Positions 53,401 to 60,522 of a stretch of 64,000 nt of DNA are shown piece after piece. This DNA is from Dyadobacter luteus (GTDB lineage Bacteria > Bacteroidota > Bacteroidia > Cytophagales > Spirosomataceae). Made by a program: the position numbers and the translations under genes. The notes below the pieces were generated by a model. It saw only the letters and a list, made by a program, of their open reading frames with translations. It ran no database searches and was not told the origin of the DNA. The stretch covers positions 186,001 to 250,000 of the forward strand of contig NZ_QNUL01000004.1 in the NCBI RefSeq assembly GCF_003383615.1. The letters are read 5' to 3'. Within the stretch, counting starts at the first letter, position 1. Every line of letters starts with the position of its first letter.

Positions 53401-53661
53401 ACACAATCCCTGTATGTTTTTTACCTCCACATCCTTAATACCGGATACATACAGCATCTGGTTTTGATAACGGGTGGCCACAAAACCTTCCATTTGGGCG
53501 GCTGTCATACCACCGTACGGCTGTGCAATGTAAATGGTGGGCAGGTTCAGGTTAGGAAATATATCGATAGGGATGCGGAGCAAGGCCAGCACTGAAAAGA
53601 TCAGTGTTGCCGCAATGGCCACCACAATGGTAACGGGCTTTTTGAGCGCGGTTTTCAGCAT
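50458..53661 (-). CDS. RND efflux permease
   Basis: A 1067-residue RND permease with twelve predicted spans and two large periplasmic loops. It opens VTIVVAIAATLIFSVLALLRIPIDIFPNLNLP as a landmark for residues 10-40. Transmembrane helix 4 reads GILVDQSTVVIENIHQH: Asp398 is kept, but the second acidic residue of AcrB-type pumps is Gln399. In helix 10 (GVSVANALLLV) the lysine of AcrB is Ala947. So the usual Asp-Asp-Lys proton relay is not conserved, and the protein is not a standard drug exporter. Neither is the CusA-type methionine relay evident. Substrate unknown. It lies between the TolC and adaptor genes. Confidence 0.93.
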   Translation of the reverse strand: MLKTALKKPVTIVVAIAATLIFSVLALLRIPIDIFPNLNLPTIYIAQPYGGMTAAQMEGFVATRYQNQMLYVSGIKDVEVKNIQGLCLVKCTFYENADMAQVSGEVANQVNRVMNYMPPGTVPPTVVRFDASSLPVGQLVFSSQRATLGELQDLASTRIRPLFSQIPGASAPSPFGGNERTVVVRVDPEKMRSYEFTPDDIVSAVVENNKIAPAGNIRIGDYTVVTPSNTVIENVEEFLGIPLRKGAGPTVFMRDVATVEDATDVPVGYALVNGKRAVYIPVTKTAGASTMNVVNALKEKLPEMQNLIPADVKLSYEFDQSVYVMQSVHSLAVEGGLGALLTGLMVFLFLRDLKSSLIVIITIPISILAAILLLQMTGQTINMMTLSGLALAIGILVDQSTVVIENIHQHLEMDKSKARAIRDASKELSFPLLLITFSIIAVFAPAFLMTGIPGGMFLPISLAVGFSILVSYILSQTLVPILSNWWLKDHHNQKASAHPEIDSEPATPAFMDRVKDSYVSMLNKLIKIRRSVILIYIGVCMAVVGVGFMLIGQDMMPRQDRSRQFQVRLVGPQGLRVERMEDRVKLVLAEIAKLVDGKQNIGISSAFVGTTPSSYGTSALYVFNSGPHEAVLQVNLAATYHLASLDGLKEQIRKAVKKAVPDIELSFEPIELTEKIMSQGASTPIEVVVAGKDIDESEKHARKLIKAMGRIDYLRDVRIKQPLRYPTVQIQIDRQRAAQLGLGVAEISRSLVAATASSRFTAKNLWLDQSKGFAYQVQVEISPQYMQSVADIQSIPMVKGQLRPTLGDVATITPANMPGQYDRTGPRRLVTVSANIHQKDLGTATSDVQKAIASVGEAPRGSVVELQGMAQLLTETMSSLQFGLVLAIIVIFLLLAANYQSFMVAGIVLITIPAVLSGSILFLLLTGQTLNLQSYMGIIMSVGVSVANALLLVTNAETLRIQYRDATAAARVAGSVRLRPILMTTFAMVAGMIPMASGLGETGEHVAPLGRAVIGGLIASTFATLFIVPVAFSLFLRKQTFDSASLDPDDPESTVYDPAEEQAQQTY

Positions 53662-53671
53662 GATAAACTAA

Positions 53672-55096
53672 TTAATTGGGTATTTGTTCCAGGAATAGAT
53701 TCAGGTCTCCATGTGCGGCTGCTTTCATCAGCAGCGCACGCCAGAGGTTGTTGACTGAGACCAGATAATCTGTTTGTGAGTTGTTGTAAAGATCTCCCAC
53801 CTGAGTAAGAACCATAATGCTTTCAATACCGCTTTCGTAGCGGGCATTCGATTGGGCCAGAGCCTGCTTTGCTGCAGCCACCTGGATCGGCGTTTGCTCG
53901 GCCGTCTGATAGGCCATATCAAACTGAAGTGCAGCATTTTTCTGACTGGTGGTTAGCTGCTGACTGATCAGTTTATAATTTTCTTTGATAGAAATAGCCT
54001 GCTGTTGCTGAGAGCGATAGCGATGTCGGGTTTCAAAATAACGGGTCGGCAGCCAGGTAATCGTAGCTCCCAGCATATAATTGTAAGCCCTGAAAGGCAA
54101 ACCCTCAGTGATCGAAGAGTTGATTGAGAAACTCTGATCAGGGTTCATGTTTTGAGAGATCCCACTTCCGCGCCCCCAAACAGATCCCATCAGAGAAAAA
54201 GTGGGCATATTGTTGAGCCTGATCTGTTTCGCAGTATTATTGGCCACATCTATTTCGAGTTGTTTTGGCTTTAATCTGGGATGAGATGCCAGCCCGATAG
54301 AATCAACCAGAGGCTGATAAGGGAGTTGTCTGTAAAAATGCATGGTGTCAATCCTGATCGTTTCCCCCGGGCGGCCGATCAATTCTGAAAGCACTACATT
54401 CTGCATCTGGGCTATATTCAGACTATTCATGTACTGAATCCGTGCTTTGGTTGCTTCCACTGCCGCCACAGAGCTGTCGATACCCGCTTTCAAACCTGAA
54501 GCGGCATTTGCACTGGTCACCGTCAGGATGTTCTGTGTACGAACCACATTACGCTGCTGAAGCTGGGCTATTTTTTGTGTATTGAGCGCAAGCAGATAGG
54601 CGTCTATCACCCTGATCTGATGCTCAAAAATTTCCTGTTGCAATAATTGTTCAGAGTGAGCAAGTCTGCTTTGGGCTGCGTTTTTATCTGCCCTCAGTCG
54701 TCCGAAAGTAATTGCTTTCCAGTCGACGGTAAATGCGCCAAGACTCGTCCAGGCTGGTTTGTTGTCAAAGTCGGTAAGTTTAATTCCACCTGCTACGGGT
54801 ACTGCCAGACCCTCCACACTGTAGTAAGCTCCCCGAACCTGATTTGATGTTGCAAACAGAGCTTGCGCCTGAAAGCCTGCTTTGGGAAGATAGGATGCAC
54901 GTACAGCGCTGACATCGTTGGTGGCAGCTTCTATCTGAGCAGTCCTGCTTTTGATTAAGGGATAGTTACGTTTGGCCAGATCAAGAGCTTCTTTGAGGGT
55001 AAAAACCAGCGTGTCCTGATTCTGCCCGTAAAGCTTTGGAGAGAAAGTACCTATTACAAAAAAGGTGAGGCAAAAAACGAGACGGGAATGGAGCAT
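53672..55096 (-). CDS. TolC family outer membrane channel protein
   Basis: A 474-residue protein with signal peptide (ending near KLYGQ). It shows the TolC duplication: two repeats of long coiled-coil helices (TFGRLRADKNAAQSRLAHSEQ; SQKNAALQFDMAYQTAEQT), each linked to beta strands. The conserved opening LVFTLKEALDLAKRNYPLIK and the closing RYESGIESIMVLTQVGDLYN are family landmarks. It forms a trimeric channel through the outer membrane for the RND pump encoded next. It is the first gene of the efflux operon and is preceded by the regulatory region at 55116-55206. Confidence 0.93.
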   Translation of the reverse strand: MLHSRLVFCLTFFVIGTFSPKLYGQNQDTLVFTLKEALDLAKRNYPLIKSRTAQIEAATNDVSAVRASYLPKAGFQAQALFATSNQVRGAYYSVEGLAVPVAGGIKLTDFDNKPAWTSLGAFTVDWKAITFGRLRADKNAAQSRLAHSEQLLQQEIFEHQIRVIDAYLLALNTQKIAQLQQRNVVRTQNILTVTSANAASGLKAGIDSSVAAVEATKARIQYMNSLNIAQMQNVVLSELIGRPGETIRIDTMHFYRQLPYQPLVDSIGLASHPRLKPKQLEIDVANNTAKQIRLNNMPTFSLMGSVWGRGSGISQNMNPDQSFSINSSITEGLPFRAYNYMLGATITWLPTRYFETRHRYRSQQQQAISIKENYKLISQQLTTSQKNAALQFDMAYQTAEQTPIQVAAAKQALAQSNARYESGIESIMVLTQVGDLYNNSQTDYLVSVNNLWRALLMKAAAHGDLNLFLEQIPN

Positions 55097-55115
55097 TCTT
55101 ACTTTTGTATTTGAT

Positions 55116-55206
55116 CAAAACCAAAAGTAAGTCGCTACCGTTAAGGGCACATTAGCAGGAAATTAGATTAAACCTAATGTGCATTAAGGGATTTTAATGT
55201 GTATTA
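55116..55206 (-). promoter_or_regulatory. activator-type promoter of the efflux operon with repeated motifs
   Basis: On the minus strand TACTTTTG (55129-55122) is an exact -7 box, but no TTG occurs at -33. Instead the segment holding TAATGTGCCCTTAA (55154-55141) covers that position. TTAAGGG recurs on the plus strand at 55141-55147 and 55184-55190. TAATGTG recurs at 55175-55181 and 55195-55201, and its complement CACATTA is at 55148-55154. This fits tandem OmpR-type binding sites for the regulator encoded upstream. Confidence 0.6.
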
Positions 55207-55226
55207 GAAGTTGGGCATGATCTCAA

Positions 55227-56618
55227 TTACCTTAACAGTATCAAATCAAAAGTAAGCGTAATCCTGGTTCCCTCAGAAACTTTGGATGTCATGACAAAAG
55301 CTGCCCGATGAAGCCGGATGATCTTATGAGCCAGTGTGAGTCCAATACCGAATCCTGCAACATTATTTACGTTAGAACCACGAATCAATGGCTGCAGTAC
55401 CCGGGTCATATCGCTTTCGGGAATTCCCATTCCGCGGTCAGTAATTATAAGTCTTATTTGTTTTTCTGTATTCATTTCCAGATGAATTCCCACGGGTTTA
55501 CCGTCAGAATACTTACAGGCATTTTCTATGAGATTATCAATCGCAACCTTCAGAAGTGTTTTCTCCCCCGACACCAGCAGTGCATTGGTTTGCTGACATA
55601 CGCCATCGCTGATGTTGAGACGAATAGGATGATTGGGCCAGGAGGTCTGAACCGCATCTATGCTATCCATAACAGTCTCAATCAGATCCACCTGATGGGT
55701 ATGAATAAAATCCTCTTCATTTTCAACGCGCGCCAACTGCAAGAGTCCATTTGAAAGACTTACCAGACGATCCAGTTCATTGGTTGCACTTTTAATACTT
55801 GTAACCAGAGAATCTCTGTCTTTATCATACAAAATGGAGGTCTGCAGCAGTCCTTTTAAGCTGGACATCGGTGTTCTGAGTTCATGGGACGCTTGCGAAA
55901 TGAAAGCACGCTGGCTCGCAATAAGCCGTTCCTGCTGTTCGAGCAGATCGTTGAAGGCAGTGGCAAGTGTACCAATCTCGTCCTTCGGGTTAAAATTCTT
56001 GAGTCTGAAAGTCAGCGAAGTCTGATTGAGATCTTTAATCTGTTTAAGAAGTGCATTCAATGGTTGAAGTACCCTGGCAGCAAAGAAGTAGGCCAGCAGG
56101 CCGATCAGCAGTACAAAGAATAGATTGCCATAAACAAACAAATCTTTGAGAGAAAAAAGCCGTTTATGGCCTTCCAGGTCATAGGCGGTCACCAGCCCTA
56201 CATAAGGTCTTTCTCCTTTTTTTTGCCCGGGAGCATAGTAGCTCACTGCGCCTGCATCTTTAGGATAAGCATGCCCGGCAGACTCGTAGGTAAAATGCAA
56301 TTTTTCTAGCGTACGGATGCTGTCAAGTAGTTCTTTGGCAGGATAAAAATCAAATTTATCTGAGCTTTTGTACACAAGACTGTCAGTGCCGGAGAAAATA
56401 AAATCGACCTGTTCAGGAAGCGTACTACTGATGCTGCCTATAACTTTCCCGTCTGCTGAAAGAAGCTGTTCTGTGGTTCTGGCCCGTGTTTCAAGCCTCT
56501 CGGTGATGGATTGTTCCCGGTAGCTGTTAAAGGAAACATAAACATATGCAGAGAACAGCAGCAGCACCAACGATACAAAAACTGTAAACCAGATAACGAT
56601 TTTGTGGCGTATCAGCAT
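55227..56618 (-). CDS. membrane sensor histidine kinase with HAMP domain
   Basis: A 463-residue kinase. Span 1 lies at 8-28, a periplasmic sensor of about 130 residues follows, and span 2 is at 162-180. A HAMP linker (LQPLNALLKQIKDLN) connects to HisKA with His245 (ISQASHELRTPMSSLKG), then HATPase with NLIENACKYS, DRGMGIPES and GFGIGLTLAHK. It is typical of EnvZ/CusS-like sensors that respond to periplasmic signals. The response regulator gene precedes it by 1 nt, and the tripartite efflux operon follows 130 bp after it, so the pair most likely controls that operon. Confidence 0.93.
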   Translation of the reverse strand: MLIRHKIVIWFTVFVSLVLLLFSAYVYVSFNSYREQSITERLETRARTTEQLLSADGKVIGSISSTLPEQVDFIFSGTDSLVYKSSDKFDFYPAKELLDSIRTLEKLHFTYESAGHAYPKDAGAVSYYAPGQKKGERPYVGLVTAYDLEGHKRLFSLKDLFVYGNLFFVLLIGLLAYFFAARVLQPLNALLKQIKDLNQTSLTFRLKNFNPKDEIGTLATAFNDLLEQQERLIASQRAFISQASHELRTPMSSLKGLLQTSILYDKDRDSLVTSIKSATNELDRLVSLSNGLLQLARVENEEDFIHTHQVDLIETVMDSIDAVQTSWPNHPIRLNISDGVCQQTNALLVSGEKTLLKVAIDNLIENACKYSDGKPVGIHLEMNTEKQIRLIITDRGMGIPESDMTRVLQPLIRGSNVNNVAGFGIGLTLAHKIIRLHRAAFVMTSKVSEGTRITLTFDLILLR

Positions 56619-56619
56619 A

Positions 56620-57294
56620 TTATCCTCTCAGCATATAACCCATTCCGACTACGGTATGCAGCAGCTTTTTAGAATGGCCGACATCGATTTTTTTTCGCAG
56701 GTAGTTGATGAATACATCTATGACATTCGTGTTTGTATCGAAGCGTATATCCCATACTCTCTCAGAAATGTCGACCCGGCTCACAATTTTACCAGCGTTT
56801 TTCATCAGATATTCAAGAAGAGCATATTCACGTCCTGTCAACTCTATTCGTTTGCCGTCACGGGTTACGATTTTCGAACCTGTATCCATGATCAGATTAT
56901 CAACCTGAATCACCGTATTGGCTGATAGCGACGGACCTTTTCGCCGTGCTAATGCATGAATCCTGAGAACCAGTTCACGGAATTCGAAAGGTTTGGCAAG
57001 ATAATCATCAGCGCCTGCGCCGAATCCTGTTTCTTTGTCTATTATACTGTCTAGCGCGGTGAGCAGCATTACCAGCTGGCTAGGATGGACGGATTTGATT
57101 TCCTTGCATAAATCGAAGCCGTTGATTTTCGGGAGATTGATATCCAGAATAACCACATCATAGGAAGATGTATTGAACAGGCGCAGACCCAGCATCCCAT
57201 CATAAGCAATGTCAATTTCAAAACCCTCACTCTTTAATCCTTTCTGAACAAACGAGGCCACATTCGGCTCGTCTTCCACATACAAAATTCTCAT
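56620..57294 (-). CDS. OmpR/PhoB-type response regulator
   Basis: A 224-residue regulator. The receiver domain carries acidic residues Glu7/Asp8/Glu9 (YVEDEP), phospho-acceptor Asp51 (VVILDINLPKI), Thr79 and Lys101 (LAKPFE). A linker leads to the winged-helix DNA-binding domain: LTGREYALLEYLMKNAGKIV, SRVDISERVWD, the recognition helix NVIDVFINYLRKKID and the wing LHTVVGMGYMLRG. It resembles CusR/CopR-type regulators of metal or drug efflux. It is transcribed with the sensor kinase, and its probable targets are the repeats upstream of the TolC gene. Confidence 0.94.
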   Translation of the reverse strand: MRILYVEDEPNVASFVQKGLKSEGFEIDIAYDGMLGLRLFNTSSYDVVILDINLPKINGFDLCKEIKSVHPSQLVMLLTALDSIIDKETGFGAGADDYLAKPFEFRELVLRIHALARRKGPSLSANTVIQVDNLIMDTGSKIVTRDGKRIELTGREYALLEYLMKNAGKIVSRVDISERVWDIRFDTNTNVIDVFINYLRKKIDVGHSKKLLHTVVGMGYMLRG

Positions 57295-57479
57295 TACACT
57301 TGTCTTTACTAGCTTGCATGAAAAGGTAAATATAGCCTTTGTGGATTGTATGGAAAAACTTTTTTGCTTTACGTGGGTGGGTTACCTTTCTTCGAAGTGA
57401 CTCTGTGCGAGCAAGCTTTCAGGAAAGATAGAATCAGACAGGTAAAATCGAATTCGATAGTAGTGTGGCGAAAGGCTGT

Positions 57480-57866
57480 TTATGCCTGCCAATGTGCAAT
57501 AATCATTCCTCTGTTCATTTGGAAGATGCTGAATTGCATGCTTACCTCTGTTGTCTGCGCACTCACCAGATGCAAAGGTGCTACATGAAGTCTGGTTGAA
57601 GCATAGACAAAATCACCGCAGGAGGCCAATGATTCTATTTCCAGGTGAAAATGAAGACTGGTTTTTAATATATGAAGATAAGTCTTTACGCCATCAGCAT
57701 TCTGAAGTATGGAAAATGGCATACTGTAATCGACAAACAAAGGATGAACGAAGTATGCCATTTGATCAGTAAATCCGTTGTTCCACACCACAGATAAATA
57801 TGCACTGACACAAGATTCATGAGTCTGCGAATGGTGAAGAAGAGTATCAGAAGTATGGTTCGTCAT
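57480..57866 (-). CDS. SnoaL/NTF2-like small protein
   Basis: A 128-residue cytoplasmic protein with the cone-shaped alpha+beta pattern of the NTF2-like superfamily, nearest to the SnoaL/ester cyclase group. An N-terminal helix (HESCVSAYLSVVWNNGFTD) precedes YFVHPLFVDYSMPF, a helix NADGVKTYLHILKTSL, and the last strands LEIESLASCGDFVYAST, VSMQFSIFQMNRGMIIAHW. Usual catalytic Asp/His pairs cannot be fixed by eye. It may be an enzyme or a ligand binder. It stands between two unrelated genes on the same strand. Confidence 0.6.
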   Translation of the reverse strand: MTNHTSDTLLHHSQTHESCVSAYLSVVWNNGFTDQMAYFVHPLFVDYSMPFSILQNADGVKTYLHILKTSLHFHLEIESLASCGDFVYASTRLHVAPLHLVSAQTTEVSMQFSIFQMNRGMIIAHWQA

Positions 57867-57893
57867 GGCTATTTGTGTAAGACTCGGGATTAG

Positions 57894-58613
57894 TCAAACA
57901 GAAAAGTTCTGAAGTTTTTTTCCTTGCAGCTCATCTGCCAGATCCGTTGAAAGACCGGATTGATTTTGCGCTTTGCTACGGTAATGGTAATAAGTCAGCT
58001 CTAAAACAGCGATGAAGATAAGCAGGTAGCCATATAATTCTGTGGATTCCTCAGACGCATTTTTAACTGCACGAAAATACTGTTCTTCCATCACAGCCTG
58101 CCAGAATACTTTGCGTCCTATCAAACGTGAAAAAATATACGTTGTGAAAATACCGGACAAGAACATGCCGAATGAAGGTGTGGAGACAAAGCGAAAAAAC
58201 TGGCTCAGAAAAGTGTGTCTGTTTTTATATACTGTGAAAATGACCCATGCAGCGACAGAAAACGCAGTGATCTGCCACGCACCGTCGAAAAGTGCATCGA
58301 ACGGATCATCCATTTCCCGTACAAGTGAGGTGGCGGTAAGTCCCATCATTAACAGTGCCACATACCCGTATGCTTTCGATTGCCGGTAAATGTGCCAGAG
58401 CAGCAGCGATGAAAATAAAAGTAAAACCAACTGACATGCTTCGGTATAGGATTGTTCTGAAAATTTCAGATCACCTTCGGCCTGGGAAGCATCCCACTTG
58501 ATCAGTTGAGCGAGCAGAACGATCAGGCAACCGTAAACAAGGTATCTGGCAGTAACCATTACGAATTCTCGCAAATCTGATTGCTTTTTTAAGTTTGAAA
58601 TAGTACCGGGCAT
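57894..58613 (-). CDS. multi-span membrane protein of unknown function
   Basis: A 239-residue protein with about six predicted membrane spans (about 22-42, 58-78, 84-97, 114-130, 150-168, 195-213), separated by short charged loops (SQAEGDLKFSEQ, VREMDDPFDALFDG). The C-terminal tail is polar. I do not recognise a family. An unusual point is the loop with several acidic residues between spans 3 and 4. The stop is 27 bp before the start of the NTF2-like gene on the same strand, so the two may be co-transcribed. Confidence 0.75.
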   Translation of the reverse strand: MPGTISNLKKQSDLREFVMVTARYLVYGCLIVLLAQLIKWDASQAEGDLKFSEQSYTEACQLVLLLFSSLLLWHIYRQSKAYGYVALLMMGLTATSLVREMDDPFDALFDGAWQITAFSVAAWVIFTVYKNRHTFLSQFFRFVSTPSFGMFLSGIFTTYIFSRLIGRKVFWQAVMEEQYFRAVKNASEESTELYGYLLIFIAVLELTYYHYRSKAQNQSGLSTDLADELQGKKLQNFSV

Positions 58614-58664
58614 GATGATGAAGAAAAGAATATTGCGAAAGGTATGGCGGAAGTAATGTTGTAT

Positions 58665-58694
58665 AAAAGCTGCCGGAAAGATCCGGCAACTTTT
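58665..58694 (-). terminator. terminator after the DUF2141 gene
   Basis: On the minus strand the arms at 58694-58682 and 58677-58665 form a hairpin around TGCCGGA/TCCGGCA with A/T-rich ends. It is about 55 bp downstream of the DUF2141 stop codon. Confidence 0.7.
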
Positions 58695-58747
58695 ACTGAC
58701 TACTTATTACTCAATTAATTTCACCCTAAATTTTGGTAGCAGTACGC

Positions 58748-59188
58748 TCACATGTACTTGACTTTGATCTGTACTTTATTCTCGTCCTTCTTGATCTGTG
58801 TTTTGAATTCATCGAAGGTAGGTTTCTTCATTTTTTGCAGGAAAAAGTTTGAGAATCCGAAACCTTCTTTGGGCATTCCTACAAAGCTCTTTTCCAGCTT
58901 ACCATCATTATTTTCATCATCAAGCAGCGTTATTCCGTAGGTGCCGGGTGATAGATCGATACTGACGTTCAGCTCGCCGTTCTTCAGCGTTTTTTTGTCA
59001 AAGGACTGCGTCTTAAATGCCTGCTCTTTTTCGAAAGTAGCCTGATCTTTAAAGATTTTCAGAATGATTTTCCCTTTATCAGAACGAATTGCGGTGATAT
59101 GTACCTGTGTATTCTGTGCATGTGTGTTTGCAAAGATTCCGCAAGTAAAAATCAACAGGGCAATTCTGATAAGATGGTTATTTTTCAT
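58748..59188 (-). CDS. DUF2141 family secreted protein
   Basis: A 146-residue secreted protein with signal peptide (MKNNHLIRIALLIFTCGIFANTHAQ). The DUF2141 signature is present: VHITAIRSDKGKIILKIFKD, LSPGTYGITLLDDENNDGKL and FVGMPKEGFGFSNF. The DENNDGKLE segment is an Asp/Asn-rich loop like a calcium site. The family is a small beta-sandwich of unknown role, often encoded near outer membrane proteins in Bacteroidota. Upstream on the same strand is an outer membrane porin-like gene, and a terminator follows. Confidence 0.92.
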   Translation of the reverse strand: MKNNHLIRIALLIFTCGIFANTHAQNTQVHITAIRSDKGKIILKIFKDQATFEKEQAFKTQSFDKKTLKNGELNVSIDLSPGTYGITLLDDENNDGKLEKSFVGMPKEGFGFSNFFLQKMKKPTFDEFKTQIKKDENKVQIKVKYM

Positions 59189-59280
59189 GGCTAATATTTT
59201 AAACTTTATATTCTAAAAAGAAGTCTGTTGATGAAGTGTTGCTCCCCCTTAAGCTTTCGCTTAAGTGTATCGTATTTCGA

Positions 59281-59856
59281 TTATTTCACAAACGGAATCG
59301 CCCAGAAAATGCTGGCCTGGATCACGCTGTTTCTGAAGTCGGGGTTGATATTACCCGCATTAAAATCGCCGACTTTGCTAAGCCCTGCTACGTATCTCAC
59401 GCCCACGCCCAGTCCAATGTTAGATTGAAAGCCTAGTCCGCCTGCTGCTGCAAGATCCAGTCCTTTCGCGAAGTTGTTTATCGTCTGATCAGGAATGTTT
59501 GAAGAGGTACGGAAACCGACCTGTGGACCTAGTTCCAGATAAAAGCCTCCTTTTGTTTTGAATTTGAGCATCACCGGAACTGTCAGATAACTGATTTTGA
59601 AGTCGTTTTTCTGACCTGCATTACTCACTTTTGCTCCCTGTGTAGAGAAAAGAACTTCTGGCTGGATAGAAAATACCTCTCCGAAACCGTAATTGATAAT
59701 ACCACCAATATGATAACCTACAAGTGCGTCGGATTCGATATCGCCACCAGTATAGTTACTTACGTTAATCCCTGCTTTGGGCCCGATACTGAATGACTGA
59801 GAAAATGCTGATGTGCTGGCAACCAGCATGAGACAGATAACTATTAATTTTTTCAT
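59281..59856 (-). CDS. small outer membrane beta-barrel (porin-like) protein
   Basis: A 191-residue protein. The ATG at 59856 opens the signal peptide MKKLIVICLMLVASTSAFSQ; the frame extends upstream to 59889 without adding a leader. The mature part is a small eight-stranded barrel of the PorT/OmpX-like type (FSIGPKAGINVSNYTGG, YHIGGIINYGFGEVFSIQPE, YLTVPVMLKFKT, GFYLELGPQVGF, SNIGLGVGVRYVAGLSK) and ends in the aromatic-rich SIFWAIPFVK. It sits in the outer membrane; no pore or ligand role is shown. It is the first gene of a possible two-gene unit with DUF2141. Confidence 0.9.
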   Translation of the reverse strand: MKKLIVICLMLVASTSAFSQSFSIGPKAGINVSNYTGGDIESDALVGYHIGGIINYGFGEVFSIQPEVLFSTQGAKVSNAGQKNDFKISYLTVPVMLKFKTKGGFYLELGPQVGFRTSSNIPDQTINNFAKGLDLAAAGGLGFQSNIGLGVGVRYVAGLSKVGDFNAGNINPDFRNSVIQASIFWAIPFVK

Positions 59857-59897
59857 AACATTTGGTTTTTGGTTTTGAACAAATTTCAACTGTTAAG

Positions 59898-59927
59898 AAA
59901 AATTATTCCAGCTGTTTCAGGCTCAAA
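59898..59927 (-). promoter_or_regulatory. putative promoter of the porin-like gene
   Basis: On the minus strand TTTG (59927-59924) is followed after 18 nt by TAATTTTT (59905-59898), a one-mismatch -7 box. The predicted leader is about 35 nt. Confidence 0.4.
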
Positions 59928-59968
59928 CGGACAAATCACGGGGTGAAAAGTCAGCAGGTTTGAGTGCA

Positions 59969-60040
59969 GGGATAGGGGGGGAAGGGCAAAGGAGGGATGG
60001 AGGCAAAGGGGGTAGGGCGAGGGGAATTCTAGTGGTGGGG
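59969..60040 (+). other. G-run tract with quadruplex-forming potential
   Basis: Eight runs of three to seven G occur on the plus strand at 59969, 59975, 59984, 59994, 60008, 60015, 60021 and 60037. The gaps between the first four are 2-7 nt (the seven-G run can also be split), which meets the G3+N1-7 rule. The tract is purine-rich throughout. Confidence 0.6.
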
Positions 60041-60050
60041 AAGGTTTTTA

Positions 60051-60455
60051 TTGCGGTGCGCTGCAACTGATGATTGTCTGTTTCCGGATAATGCTACAAA
60101 TATTACAGCGCTCTGCGCCTTAAACTTGAATGGAGTATTTACATTGAGTATCATCGTCAGTTGAAACTGACTCCAATTTTACTTGCATACTGGATATTGC
60201 CTTTAACCAAAGGGAAGGGATGAACCTCCTTAATGCGCGCATGAAATTTCTGAGGTACCGTGAAAAATGAAGTGCAACACTTCGTGAAGCCCGGGGAGAA
60301 CTTATATTGCTATGATGTCTTCAATTTTGTTGAAGTGACCTATTATGTAGAGGTGCTCCAAACCATCAAAAGAAGGTGCAGAGCGCCGAGATATTTGTAG
60401 CAACTTATTGTCAATGAAGCAACAGAAGGTGCAGCGCACCATAATACTACAAGTT
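60051..60455. repeat. inverted and direct copies of two short repeat units
   Basis: Unit A (AAGGYGCAGAGCGCY..ATATTTGTAGCA form) occurs inverted at 60091-60121 and direct at 60373-60403. Unit B (GTTGCAGCGCACC form) occurs inverted at 60051-60067 and again at 60424-60441, the latter followed by an ATAATACTACAA variant. The outer and inner units thus flank a centre of about 250 bp in mirrored order. This looks like a dispersed repeat element or the debris of one. Confidence 0.6.
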
Positions 60456-60522
60456 ACTGTAGCTTCAAACAACTACTGTAAAGTGCGACAAGTCGATCCC
60501 ATTCTAAATGGAAGCAACGCTT

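Larger units (their letters stand above)
59857..60522. other. non-coding region with G-rich tract and repeats
   Basis: About 665 bp lie upstream of the porin-like gene. It contains a likely promoter of that gene (59898-59927), a G-run tract (59969-60040) and inverted repeat units (60051-60455). A 46-codon GTG-initiated frame at 60260-60400 ends inside a repeat and is not considered a gene. No RNA gene was recognised. Confidence 0.6.

Noticed and set aside
60260..60400. 46-codon GTG-initiated frame
   Set aside because: It ends within a repeat unit, has no known motif and no promoter; kept only as a remark on the region.
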